Assembly: GCF_003287975.1 (NCBI RefSeq)
Contig: NZ_QMKQ01000019.1
Span: 21,503-85,502, forward strand
DNA from: Arthrobacter sp. AQ5-05
GTDB lineage: Bacteria > Actinomycetota > Actinomycetes > Actinomycetales > Micrococcaceae
Direction: 5' to 3'
DNA length: 64,000 bases
Shown: piece after piece, positions 8,543-16,765 of the stretch
Numbering within the stretch: position 1 is the first letter of the stretch
Layout of the letters: each line of letters starts with the position of its first letter
Notes under the pieces: generated by a model
Seen by the model: the letters and a program-made list of their open reading frames with translations, nothing else
Told to the model about the DNA's origin: nothing
Database searches by the model: none
Position numbers and translations under genes: made by a program

Positions 8543-9544
8543 ATGGAACACGTGGCTCAGTGGATTAAGACTTGGACGGAAGACGGCTGGCGCGCCGAGG
8601 TGCTCTCATGGGTGGACATGGCCTGCGAGGCATATTCCATCAAGCGCATAGATGCACTTCAAAGCGCATCTTCATCGATCCGTGCGACGCACCTGCGGGT
8701 GCCAACCGACGCCGGACTGCTGTTCTTCAAGGCGGTGGCGCCCGGGCAGTCCTTTGAGCCCCCGTTGACCTCCGCCGCCGCCTCCCTGGTCCCGGAGAGG
8801 CTGGTGATGCCGCTGGCGATCGACCCGGACCGCGGCTGGATGCTCTCCCCCGACTACGGTGCAACCCTCGACGAGCTGGCCACGACCCCGGAACTGTGGG
8901 CCCGGACGCTCGGCGCCCTGGGCCAGCTGCAGCGCGAACTCGTGCCGTGCGAGGAGGCACTCTTCGACGCCGGCCTGCAGATCCTGGATCCCGCATGGAT
9001 TCCCGAGGAGTTCAACAACGCGCTCATGCTGCATGCGTCGCTGCCCGCGGAGCACCCGCTGGGCATTCCGGCCCGCGACGCCGACCACGCCTTCGCCGCG
9101 TTGAAGGACATCGAGGAGGCCTGCGCGCAGCTCATCGCCGGCCCGATCCCGCTGAGCCTGGAGCACGGGTCCTTCGATCGCCGCCGGGTCTTCGCCCCCA
9201 CCGACGAGAGCACCGCGCCGCGGATCCTGAACCTCGGCGACGCGCACTGGGCACACCCCTTTGCCTCGCTGGCCCGTCCCATCGAGCGGATGCGGATCGA
9301 TTTCCGGGCCCCGGCCGACGACCCGCGGATCATCGCCGCCATCGGCGCGTACCTTGCGGCGTGGGGCGACTACGGTTGCCCCGACGAGCTCTACGCCCTG
9401 GTGGGCCCGGCACTGCGGATCTCCCCGCTGCACACCCACGAGACCTGGCTGCAATTGCTGGCCGAGGCCGACGAGCCGGCCCTGCTGCGCTGGGCGCCGA
9501 AGGTGCTCGAACCGCTCGCCGAATTGGCGGCGACCACCGCCTGA
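8543..9544 (+). CDS. APH-like (phosphotransferase-fold) protein of unknown substrate
   Basis: 333 residues. The C-terminal half looks like a degenerate aminoglycoside-phosphotransferase fold: EHGSFDRRRVF (about residue 207) stands where the family has HGDxxxxN, and ILNLGDAHWAHPFASLARPI (about residue 230) where it has the DWE/D metal-binding segment. The catalytic Asp of the HGD motif is replaced by Ser, so kinase activity is doubtful; it may bind rather than phosphorylate a ligand. Start chosen at the ATG giving MEHVAQWIK; an upstream in-frame ATG lacks a ribosome site. It follows the permeases by 64 bases and could be read from the same transcript. Confidence 0.6.
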   Translation: MEHVAQWIKTWTEDGWRAEVLSWVDMACEAYSIKRIDALQSASSSIRATHLRVPTDAGLLFFKAVAPGQSFEPPLTSAAASLVPERLVMPLAIDPDRGWMLSPDYGATLDELATTPELWARTLGALGQLQRELVPCEEALFDAGLQILDPAWIPEEFNNALMLHASLPAEHPLGIPARDADHAFAALKDIEEACAQLIAGPIPLSLEHGSFDRRRVFAPTDESTAPRILNLGDAHWAHPFASLARPIERMRIDFRAPADDPRIIAAIGAYLAAWGDYGCPDELYALVGPALRISPLHTHETWLQLLAEADEPALLRWAPKVLEPLAELAATTA

Positions 9545-9569
9545 GCCGCGGGTTCAACGCGGCCCGGTT

Positions 9570-10397
9570 TCAGCCGGCCGGGCGGTCCTGCGGCCAGGTC
9601 CCGCGGACGGCCATGACCCGGGCCAGGACGTCGGCGTTATCGCTCATGATCCCGTCCACGCCCATGTCCAGCAGCCGGTGCATGTCCGCTTCCTCGTTGA
9701 CCACCCACACGTGGACCTGCAGTCCGGCGGCGTGGGCATGGCGGATGAGGTTCGGGCCCACCACGCGGATGGCCCCGTGCCGCTCGGGGACCTGCAGGGC
9801 CGCGACGTTGCGGAACCAGTAACCCGGCAGCGGGGCAAGGGAACCGAGCAGCGCCGCCGCGCCAACGCCCAGCACCCCGGGGCTGGCCGCCACCGGGGCC
9901 CCGGCACCGGCCAGCAGCCGCTGCACCGCCCTGCGGCGCCGCCCGTTGAACGAGCCCACCAGCACCCGGTCCCGGGCTCCGTGGCGGTCGATCGCGCGGG
10001 CCAGCGGGGCAGCGGCGGCCGGATCCTTCACATCGACGTTGAAGTGCGCGTGCCCGAAGCCCTCCAGCAGCTGATCGAAGGTGGGGATCGGTTCTCCCGC
10101 CACGCGCAGCTGCGCCAGTTCGGCCGCGGTGCAGTCGGAGACCTTGCGCCTGTCACCGGTCAGCCGGCGCAGGTCCTCGTCGTGGAACACCATCAGCACC
10201 CCGTCCTTGCTGGCGTACACGTCGGTCTCCAGGTAGCCGAAGCCCAGCTCCACGGCGGCGTTGAATGCCTTGATGGTGTTTTCCTCGCCGTTCGGCGCGA
10301 ACCCGCGGTGGGAGAACGCCAGCGGGGAGCCGGCCAGGGGTGAGCCTGCGGTGTTGCGCAGGTACGGTGCGGTCCCGGCCCGTGGTGCCTCGATCAT
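9570..10397 (-). CDS. Glycerophosphodiester phosphodiesterase family protein
   Basis: 275 residues, no signal peptide. GDPD fold: SHRGFAPNGEENTIKAF (residues 29-45) gives the catalytic His and metal-binding Glu, GYLETDVYASKDG the metal ligands, FHDEDLRRLTG the second catalytic His, and VDGIMSDNADVL closes the TIM barrel. The enzyme hydrolyses glycerophosphodiesters to glycerol 3-phosphate and an alcohol. The start at MIEAPRAG is the last Met before the conserved region. It lies 55 bases downstream of the Cof-type phosphatase and probably shares its transcript. It converges with the APH-like gene with no clear terminator between. Confidence 0.88.
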   Translation of the reverse strand: MIEAPRAGTAPYLRNTAGSPLAGSPLAFSHRGFAPNGEENTIKAFNAAVELGFGYLETDVYASKDGVLMVFHDEDLRRLTGDRRKVSDCTAAELAQLRVAGEPIPTFDQLLEGFGHAHFNVDVKDPAAAAPLARAIDRHGARDRVLVGSFNGRRRRAVQRLLAGAGAPVAASPGVLGVGAAALLGSLAPLPGYWFRNVAALQVPERHGAIRVVGPNLIRHAHAAGLQVHVWVVNEEADMHRLLDMGVDGIMSDNADVLARVMAVRGTWPQDRPAG

Positions 10398-10452
10398 GAT
10401 GCCGCTTCCCCCGTCGGTTCCGCCCGCAGGAACGGGCCTGGTTGGTGTGTGC

Positions 10453-11277
10453 CTAGCGTGTTTCCGGTGTGCGGCCGGCCAGGATGTCCTCCAGGATGCG
10501 GGCCACCCCGTCGTCCTCGACGCCCGGGGCCAGATGGGCGGCGGCCAGGCGCGCGCTCGGGTGCCCGGAGGCCATGGCGTACCCGTGCCCGGCCCAGGAG
10601 AGCATCTGCAAGTCATTGGGCATGTCGCCGAACGCCACGACCTGGCCGGCGCCGATCCCCAGCGCTGCCGCATAGGCCCCGAGCGCGACGGACTTGTTCA
10701 CGTCGACGTGCGCCATTTCCAGCAGCGAGACATCGAAGGCGGAGTGCGTCACCGAAACCAGCTCCGCCAGGGAGCCGGCGACCGCTGCCATGAAGGCGTC
10801 GGAGTCCCGGGTGCGGGACTTGGCCAGGAACTTCACCACGCCCGCCTCATGCAGGTCCGCCGAGCCCAGGTCAAGTGCCCGGATTTCCCCGAGGCGCCCG
10901 GTGTCCCCGGGTTCGGCGAATCCGGTCCCCAGGTGCAGTCCGCGGGTGGTTTCCGCTGCGAAGGTGGCCGTGGGTTCGGCGCGCAGGATGATCTCCCGGA
11001 CCTCGAGCAGTGCCGCGGGTTCGATGGTCGCCGCGGAGACCAGGGACTCGGATTCCAGGTCGTAGAGCACCGCGCCGTTGGAGCAGATCACGGTGCCCAG
11101 GTGGCCGAAGGCCCGGCGCACCGGATCAAGCCAGCGCATCGGGCGGCCGGTGACGAAGACGATGTGCATCCCGGATTCACGGGCGTGGCGGAACGCCTCG
11201 ATGGTGCGCGCGGAAATGGTCCCGTCCGCGCGGATGATGGTTCCGTCCAGGTCGCTGGCGACGAGCCGCACATCCAT
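10453..11277 (-). CDS. HAD-superfamily phosphatase, Cof/type IIB
   Basis: 274 residues. The start region RLVASDLDGTII holds the nucleophile D9 and acid D11; VFVTGRP gives motif II (Thr); a lysine segment and VVAFGDMPNDLQML give motifs III/IV. The C2B-type cap between residues about 80 and 190 marks the Cof subfamily, which dephosphorylates sugar phosphates, flavin precursors and similar small metabolites. Two starts are possible: ATG at 11277 with GGGGGA eight bases upstream (chosen) or ATG at 11295, ten bases after the stop of the PfkB gene. Likely one leftward operon with PfkB and GDPD. Confidence 0.87.
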   Translation of the reverse strand: MDVRLVASDLDGTIIRADGTISARTIEAFRHARESGMHIVFVTGRPMRWLDPVRRAFGHLGTVICSNGAVLYDLESESLVSAATIEPAALLEVREIILRAEPTATFAAETTRGLHLGTGFAEPGDTGRLGEIRALDLGSADLHEAGVVKFLAKSRTRDSDAFMAAVAGSLAELVSVTHSAFDVSLLEMAHVDVNKSVALGAYAAALGIGAGQVVAFGDMPNDLQMLSWAGHGYAMASGHPSARLAAAHLAPGVEDDGVARILEDILAGRTPETR

Positions 11278-11305
11278 GTCCGTTTTCCCCCACATGCTTC
11301 TTTGC

Positions 11306-12217
11306 TCAGGAAATTTCTTGCCGGGTCGGCGGGTTGGCGCCGGGCCGCGAGACGGTGATCGCCGCCGCGCGGGCGGCATAGTCCAGGATCTCGGTGAGCG
11401 TTCCGGTGTCCAGTGCGTGCAGCTGCTCGCGCCGTTCGCTGCCCAGCAACCCGCGGGATTCCAGGGCGGAGATCATTGCGGAGATGAACGAATCCCCCGC
11501 ACCCACGGTGTCAGCGACATCCACCACCGGAGCGGCGGTGCGCGCCGTGCCGGCCTTCACCAGTCCCCAGGGGCCGCCGGAGCCGTAGGTCGCCACGACC
11601 ATCGCCGGGCCCAGGGCCAGCCAGGCTGCGGCGGTGTCCTCGACGTTGCGGTGCGGGTAGAGCCATTCGAGGTCGGAGTCCGAGGCCCGGACCACGTCGG
11701 CCAACGCGACGAAGCGTTCTACGTTGGCCACCGCGGCGGCGTGGTCGGTGATCAGCGAGGGGCGGATGTTGGGGTCGTAGGAGATCGTGGCATGTGGGCG
11801 GGCGGCCTCGATGAGCTTGCGCACCTTGGAGGCGCCCGGTTCCACGAGCGTGGCCAGCGAGCCGGTGTGCACGGCCCGTGCCTCGGCCAGTGCCGGGGTG
11901 TCGGCGGGCAGCTCGGGCAGGTCCCAATGCATGTCGAAGGTGTAGCTGGCCGCACCCACGGGGTCCAGGATGCCTCGCGCGGTGGAGGTCGGGGCGTCGT
12001 CGGGGCCGCAGATGTAGCGCACGTCGTTGGCGGCCAGCGACTGCTGGATCATCACTCCGTACTCGTCCCTGCCCCAGCGCCCGATGAACGTGGTGGGGTG
12101 CCCGAGCTTGGCCAGGCCGACGGCGACGTTCAGCGGGCTGCCGCCGACGAAGGACCGTGGCGCGCTGATCCCGCCGGAAAGCACGTCGACCAGGGCCTCG
12201 CCTATGACCGTCAGCAC
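11306..12217 (-). CDS. PfkB-family carbohydrate kinase (fructokinase-like)
   Basis: 303-residue cytoplasmic sugar kinase. The N-terminal signature SFVGGSPLNVAVGLAKLG binds sugar; the C-terminal signature DVADTVGAGDSFISAM contains the catalytic Asp (about residue 243) and the anion hole. The start is a GTG at 12217 with AGGAG six bases upstream; no in-frame ATG fits. Substrate is most likely fructose or a related hexose, by resemblance of the N-terminal motif to fructokinases, but ribose or others are not excluded. Followed 10-28 bases later by the Cof phosphatase, suggesting linked sugar-phosphate metabolism. Confidence 0.85.
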   Translation of the reverse strand: MLTVIGEALVDVLSGGISAPRSFVGGSPLNVAVGLAKLGHPTTFIGRWGRDEYGVMIQQSLAANDVRYICGPDDAPTSTARGILDPVGAASYTFDMHWDLPELPADTPALAEARAVHTGSLATLVEPGASKVRKLIEAARPHATISYDPNIRPSLITDHAAAVANVERFVALADVVRASDSDLEWLYPHRNVEDTAAAWLALGPAMVVATYGSGGPWGLVKAGTARTAAPVVDVADTVGAGDSFISAMISALESRGLLGSERREQLHALDTGTLTEILDYAARAAAITVSRPGANPPTRQEIS

Positions 12218-12321
12218 ATCGGGCTCCTCATCCTTGGTTCTGGGGGTGTCGACTTCAATATACCGGGCGGTAGCCAAGGTCGGCGCAGTGTGTGCCGCTG
12301 CTCTCCGTCCCGCCCGGCACC

Positions 12322-13125
12322 TCAACCGCCTTGCGCGGCGGCGCCGCCGAGCTCCAGCAGGGCCGCCACGCTCGCTTCCCAGGCCGGGTCCCCGGGGGTG
12401 ATCAGCCCGTAGTGGTCCCCTGCCAGCTCCCGGTAGGACACCGGGGCACCTGCGGCCCGCGCGCGGGCGGCGAAGGAACGGGCCAGGGCCACCGGCACGT
12501 CCGCATCATTGCTGCCGTGCAGCATCACCAGCGGAACCGCGGGCAGGGCCCGGGCCGCGGGATCCGCGTTTTTCCAGGATTCCGGCGTGGATTCCGGGGT
12601 GCCACCCATCAGTTCGGCGGCGGCGCCGTCGCTCAGGTGAAGTTCGTGGGCCAGGTACAGGTCCAGCACCCCGGCCTGCGAGACGACGCCCTCCAGGGTC
12701 CTGCCCTCCGGCGGGCACGCCCCGGGGGCGCCTGCGGGCAGCAGGTTTCGTCCCGCGGCCCAGTACGCAAGGTGTCCGCCGGCCGAGTGCCCGACCCCGA
12801 TCCGCGGCCCGTCCGGGATCCCGGCAGCGGCCAGTGCCTCATCCAGGGCCCCGAGCCCCGTCGCGACGTCGTCGAAGGTCTGCGGGTAGCCGCCCTGTCC
12901 CCCGGCGGTGCGCCGGTATTCCAGGTTCCAGGACACGATGCCGCGCGCGGCCAGGTCGGCTGCCAGCGGACGGCCCAGTTCCGCGCCGTAGGCCTGCCGC
13001 CAGAACCCGCCGTGGATGATCACGGCAATGACCCTGTGCATGCGTGTTTCGGGGAGCCACAGTTCCGCGTACTGGCTGGGGTGCGGGCCGTAGGCGTGGT
13101 GCACCGATGGAGCAGTGCCAGGCAC
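12322..13125 (-). CDS. Alpha/beta hydrolase (esterase/lipase, HGGFW type)
   Basis: 267 residues, cytoplasmic. The oxyanion-hole motif HGGFW (residues 38-42) and nucleophile elbow GHSAGGH (S114) are intact; an acid in HGSNDADVPV and the histidine in GDHYGLI complete the triad. The arrangement resembles kynurenine-formamidase-like and BD-FAE-type esterases; the substrate is unknown. Its GTG start overlaps the enoyl-CoA hydratase stop (TAGTG), so translation is coupled to that gene, hinting at work in the same degradation pathway. Confidence 0.82.
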   Translation of the reverse strand: MPGTAPSVHHAYGPHPSQYAELWLPETRMHRVIAVIIHGGFWRQAYGAELGRPLAADLAARGIVSWNLEYRRTAGGQGGYPQTFDDVATGLGALDEALAAAGIPDGPRIGVGHSAGGHLAYWAAGRNLLPAGAPGACPPEGRTLEGVVSQAGVLDLYLAHELHLSDGAAAELMGGTPESTPESWKNADPAARALPAVPLVMLHGSNDADVPVALARSFAARARAAGAPVSYRELAGDHYGLITPGDPAWEASVAALLELGGAAAQGG

Positions 13126-13934
13126 TAGCGGCCCGGGAACTCGGGGGCGGACTTGGCCACGAAGGCCGCGCGCCCCACCACGGAATCCTCGGTCGCAAAG
13201 GCCTTCATGAAGGAGCGGGCCTCGGCCTCCAGCCCGTCGACGACGTTCAGCCCGGCGATCTCGTTGATCGCGTGCTTCACGTTGGCCACCGCGGTTGGCG
13301 CCTTGGAGGCGATCTCGGCGATCGTGGCCAGGGCCGCTTCCAGCAGCGCCTCGTTGTCTTCAAGGACCCGGTTGACCAGACCGATGCGCAGCGCCTCGGC
13401 GGACTTGATTCGCCGGCCGGTGTAGATCAGTTCGCGGGCCATGCCGATGCCCACGCGCTGCTGCAGGCGCACCGAACCGCCGAAGCCGGGCACCAGGCCG
13501 AGGTTGACCTCGGGCTGGCCGAAGCTGGCGTTGGCCGAGGCGTAGAGGAAGTCGCAGGCCATGGCCAGCTCGCAGCCGCCACCCAGGGCAAAGCCGTTCA
13601 CGGCCGCGATCACGGGCACCGGCAGGGCCTCGAGGCGCAGCGTGACATCGTGCATGCGCCTGCCGTAGGCCAGGGCCGCTGCGGGGTCCATGGTGTTCAT
13701 CTCCACGATGTTGGCCCCGGCGACGAAGGCCTTCTCCCCCGCACCGGTGATGATGATCCCGCGCACCGGCCAGTTGGCGTCGATGCCGAGGTCCGCCAGC
13801 ACGCCGGTAAGCTCGTGGAGGTCCTCGACCACGGCGGCGGCCAGCGCGTTCATCGACGCCGGCTGGTTGATTGTCACCAGCAGCGCCTCGTCGCGCTGCT
13901 CAACGAGCAATGTCTGGTAGGTCCCGAATTCCAT
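13125..13934 (-). CDS. Enoyl-CoA hydratase/isomerase (crotonase family)
   Basis: 269 residues. FVAGANIVEMN supplies one oxyanion-hole amide; NGFALGGGCELAMACDF carries the first catalytic Glu and QPEVNLGLVPGFGGSVRL the second, so true hydratase activity (syn addition of water to 2-enoyl-CoA) is expected. ATG at 13934 is chosen because AGGGAG lies five bases upstream; a GTG two codons earlier is too close to it. Coupled by a TAGTG overlap to the downstream hydrolase. Confidence 0.9.
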   Translation of the reverse strand: MEFGTYQTLLVEQRDEALLVTINQPASMNALAAAVVEDLHELTGVLADLGIDANWPVRGIIITGAGEKAFVAGANIVEMNTMDPAAALAYGRRMHDVTLRLEALPVPVIAAVNGFALGGGCELAMACDFLYASANASFGQPEVNLGLVPGFGGSVRLQQRVGIGMARELIYTGRRIKSAEALRIGLVNRVLEDNEALLEAALATIAEIASKAPTAVANVKHAINEIAGLNVVDGLEAEARSFMKAFATEDSVVGRAAFVAKSAPEFPGR

Positions 13935-14038
13935 GTGCACTCCCTTGTGATTGGCTTTGCGACCAGCGTCTCATGTTTGCCGCATCACAGGCATGTTGGC
14001 GCGCGGTTGTGAAAGCGGGCGGACGGCGCCGCCGAACG

Positions 14039-14088
14039 CGAAGACCCGCCCTGCTCCCCGCACGGAACGGGGGCAGGACGGGTCTTCG
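14039..14088 (-). terminator. Hairpin between the LysR-type gene and the hydratase gene
   Basis: CGAAGACCCGCCCTG (from 14039) pairs with CAGGACGGGTCTTCG (to 14088) with one G.T-type mismatch and a further C/G stem inside. No long T-run follows on the minus strand, so it may be a Rho-independent terminator of modest strength or an mRNA-end stabiliser. Confidence 0.6.
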
Positions 14089-14107
14089 CGAAGCGGAAAG
14101 ACAAGGA

Positions 14108-14869
14108 TCAGCGCTTGCGGCCGCGGGAAGCTGGCTTTGCGCCGCGTTTGGCCCCGGGCCGGGACCCGGCGGCGGCGGCCTTCCTCTTGGTCTTGGCCTT
14201 CTTCGCGTCCTTGGCCGCCTCGGACTGGCTGGTCTGGCGCTTCTTGCGGGCCTCGACCGCCTGCTCCTGCTGGCGTTGGGCCACCGAGGCCTGCCGGGAG
14301 GAGTTCTCCCCGCGGCCGCGCACCACCCCGATGAATTCCTCGATGACCGGGTCGGCGGGTTCGTCCCCCACCGGCGCCAGCCAGGCGATGCCGATGCTGG
14401 TGCCCGGGACGCCTTCAAGCACCTTGTGCACCACGTCCTTGCGGTGGTGCAGGCGGGCCACGCCCATCGGCAGCACCAGCAGGCCCGCGCCCGAGGAACA
14501 GACCTCCATGGCCATCGCGGTCCCACCCACGGATTCGGGGTAGTCGGCCAGGTCCAGGAAATTCTCGCCGGAGAGATCCGCGTACGGGATCCTCTCCTCG
14601 TAGAGCTCGATGTCGTGGTCCTTGGCCGCACAAACGACCTGGGACTCCTCATAGAGGGGAATCACGTGGATCGCGGGGGTCTTGGGCGAGGTTCCGGTGG
14701 CAAAGCGGACAAAAACGACGTCCGATTCCCCGGTGTCCAGGCGCGCCAAGATCGCCTCCCCGTCGTGGCGCAGGGCCTGCAGCGGGTTCTGTGGATAACG
14801 TTCGTTCCACCTGGTCAGCCATTTGCCGGGCGTGACGCCCGGTACATAGGCGATTCTTAGTCCTGTCAC
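14108..14869 (-). CDS. LysR-type substrate-binding-domain protein lacking a DNA-binding domain
   Basis: 253 residues. From the GTG start (reading TGLRIAYVPGVTPGKW) to about residue 190 it matches the periplasmic-binding-like effector domain of LysR regulators, but the usual N-terminal winged helix (about 90 residues) is missing: no open frame with such homology exists upstream, only the divergent DUF5997 gene. The C-terminal 60 residues are Lys/Arg/Ala-rich (KKAKTKRKAAAAG and similar), a possible non-specific nucleic-acid-binding tail. Its -10 hexamer lies six bases before the GTG with no ribosome site, so the mRNA is probably leaderless. Confidence 0.75.
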   Translation of the reverse strand: MTGLRIAYVPGVTPGKWLTRWNERYPQNPLQALRHDGEAILARLDTGESDVVFVRFATGTSPKTPAIHVIPLYEESQVVCAAKDHDIELYEERIPYADLSGENFLDLADYPESVGGTAMAMEVCSSGAGLLVLPMGVARLHHRKDVVHKVLEGVPGTSIGIAWLAPVGDEPADPVIEEFIGVVRGRGENSSRQASVAQRQQEQAVEARKKRQTSQSEAAKDAKKAKTKRKAAAAGSRPGAKRGAKPASRGRKR

Positions 14870-14875
14870 TACCCC

Positions 14876-14891
14876 AGCGTACCGGTACGCT
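14876..14891. promoter_or_regulatory. Palindromic bidirectional -10 element serving two leaderless genes
   Basis: AGCGTACCGGTACGCT is a perfect 16-base palindrome. It presents TACGCT to each strand: six bases from the GTG of the LysR-like gene (14869) and seven from the ATG of the DUF5997 gene (14899). Neither gene has a Shine-Dalgarno sequence. The layout fits two divergent leaderless transcripts; it could also be an operator. Confidence 0.6.
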
Positions 14892-14898
14892 AGTGCAC

Positions 14899-15285
14899 AT
14901 GAGCGAGAAAACCCCACAGAACATGAAGCCGGCGACTGCCGCAAAGAAATTGGGCATCTACCTGCCCGCAGCTCCGGCCGAGTTCCAGGAGGGGCCGGTC
15001 ACCCGGGCCGGGCTCGACGAATTGCTGGCCAACCCGCCGGCATGGCTCGAGGAATTGCGTGCCAACGGCCCGCATCCGCGCCCCGTGGTGGCCCACAAGC
15101 TGAACGTTTCGATCGCGGGCCTTGCCCGCGCCGAAATCACCGAGGCGTTGACCACCGCCGAGATCGAGGCCTTGCTGGCCGACCGCCCGGTGTGGCTGCA
15201 GGAAGAGCGCGCCTCGCTGGCCGCCGTCCGTGCAGAGGAAAAGCGTGTGCGTGACGCTGCGGCCGCCAAGGGCGACCGCAGCTAA
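14899..15285 (+). CDS. DUF5997 family protein
   Basis: 128 residues, soluble and acidic/basic mixed. Conserved start MKPATAAKKLGIYLPAAP and the two similar helices NPPAWLEELRANGPHPRPVVA and ALLADRPVWLQEERASL mark the family, which in actinobacteria sits next to a LysR-ligand-domain gene as here. Function unknown; the repeated PxWLxEER helix-turn pattern and VVAHKLNVSIAGLARA resemble a helix-turn-helix, so a DNA-binding partner for the HTH-less neighbour is a reasonable guess. ATG at 14899 is chosen over GTG at 14893. Confidence 0.75.
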   Translation: MSEKTPQNMKPATAAKKLGIYLPAAPAEFQEGPVTRAGLDELLANPPAWLEELRANGPHPRPVVAHKLNVSIAGLARAEITEALTTAEIEALLADRPVWLQEERASLAAVRAEEKRVRDAAAAKGDRS

Positions 15286-15310
15286 CCACGATTCAACTAT
15301 GGTGCGGTGA

Positions 15311-15742
15311 CTACTTGACCGTCTTGACGATGTAGACATCGCACGGGGCTGCGTGTGCCACGGAGGTGGCCACGGAGCCGAGCACGCGGCCCAGGCCCTT
15401 CATGCCGACGTTGCCGACCACGATCAAGGTGGCGTTGAGGCGCTCGGCCTCGGCAACCAGGACTTCCTGTGGCTTGCCGTGGGCTGCCGTTGCGGTGATC
15501 TTTGCGGTCGGCTCGGTGATGCGCAGGCCTGCGGCGCACTGCTCGGCAACCTTTCCTGCCTGCTCGGCGTCGTCCAGGATCCAGGTGTCGGTGCCGATCT
15601 TCACGACTTCGGTGTTGTCCGAGGTGTGGGCGGTCACGACGACCAGTTCTGCATCCATGTTGGAGGCGATGCGTGCCGCGCGTTCTGCGGCGCGCTGTGC
15701 TGTCTCGCTGCCGTCAACACCGACGATGATGGTTTCTGCCAT
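15311..15742 (-). CDS. Universal stress protein (UspA family)
   Basis: 143 residues, single Usp domain. N-terminal IIVGVDGSETAQRAAERAA and the ATP-binding signature GNVGMKGLGRVLGSVATSV (G-2X-G-9X-G-S) are intact, indicating the ATP-binding subclass. Length is standard. It ends convergent with the DUF5997 gene and lies 64 bases downstream of a dienelactone hydrolase gene. Role in stress or dormancy is by family only. Confidence 0.9.
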   Translation of the reverse strand: MAETIIVGVDGSETAQRAAERAARIASNMDAELVVVTAHTSDNTEVVKIGTDTWILDDAEQAGKVAEQCAAGLRITEPTAKITATAAHGKPQEVLVAEAERLNATLIVVGNVGMKGLGRVLGSVATSVAHAAPCDVYIVKTVK

Positions 15743-15806
15743 GTTCTGACGCTCCTTTTGCTGTGGCCACCCGTTTGGCGGCCATTATTTGGGTGTAAAA
15801 AACTGG

Positions 15807-16505
15807 TTAGGAAATATTCTGCCGCAGGAAGTCCACTGCCCGGCCCCACGCCACAGCCGCGGCCTCGGGGCGGTAGTTGCCCGCCGGGTTGCCGTCGTTG
15901 TGGAAGGCGTGCGGGGCATCGTAGTAGAAGAACGTCACCTCGGTGCCTGACTCGGCCCGGATCTGTTCCTCCTGGGCGCGTGCCTTTGCCACCGGGTAGG
16001 ACGAATCCTCGTTGGCGTAGTGCCCCTGGATCTTGGCGCGCACCCCGGCATAGCTTTGGGGCACCCCCTGGCCGACGCCGTAGAAGGGAACGGCCGCGGA
16101 AATCTTCTGGCCCTGCTGCGCCGCCAGGGCCAGCACGAACCCGCCGCCCATGCAGAACCCGATGGTTCCCACGGTCGCGCTCGTAACCGCATCCAGGCCC
16201 AGGAGGTAGTCGACGGCGCCGGCCAGCAGCTTCGCACCGACATCCTCGGGCAGCTTGGACATCATCGTGGCCGCCTCTGCGCCGTCGTGGGCCACCACGC
16301 CGCCAAAGAGATCCGGTGCCAGGGCGACAAAGCCTTCGGCCGCCAGCCGGTCGGCCACATCCCGGATGTGGTCGGTCAGTCCCCACCATTCCTGGATGAC
16401 AATGACGCCAGGACCATGCCCACCCTCGGGCAACGCCAAGTAGCCGTGTGCCGATTGCCCTTCGGAGGGAAATGAAACGTTCTGGTGCGGTGTCTGGGAC
16501 GCCAT
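15807..16505 (-). CDS. Dienelactone hydrolase family protein
   Basis: 232 residues, cytoplasmic. The nucleophile elbow GFCMGGG has cysteine (about residue 118), as in true dienelactone hydrolases, with EWWGL near residue 39 and a C-terminal DAPHAFHND holding the catalytic His. Such enzymes open dienelactones in chlorocatechol degradation, but in actinobacteria many act on unknown esters. No catechol-pathway genes are nearby. Confidence 0.87.
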   Translation of the reverse strand: MASQTPHQNVSFPSEGQSAHGYLALPEGGHGPGVIVIQEWWGLTDHIRDVADRLAAEGFVALAPDLFGGVVAHDGAEAATMMSKLPEDVGAKLLAGAVDYLLGLDAVTSATVGTIGFCMGGGFVLALAAQQGQKISAAVPFYGVGQGVPQSYAGVRAKIQGHYANEDSSYPVAKARAQEEQIRAESGTEVTFFYYDAPHAFHNDGNPAGNYRPEAAAVAWGRAVDFLRQNIS

Positions 16506-16765
16506 GTTGCTGACTGCTCCTGTCCTACATGCTTCTTTGCCTACGGAAAAGATCGAACGACTCCCAGTCTATGCATGGGCATGTGGCCTCTTGCCCCAAA
16601 TCGCCGGTGTTTGCATCACATCCGGGGCACCGGGCGACCGGCAAAGAGGCCCGTGACACCTTTTATCGGGTTCCGGCCCATTCAACGGGGTCAAATGCGC
16701 CACAAACGTATTATCGTGGGTCATCCCAAAACAGTGCAGCGCTAGTGATCATGGAGCCACCCAAC

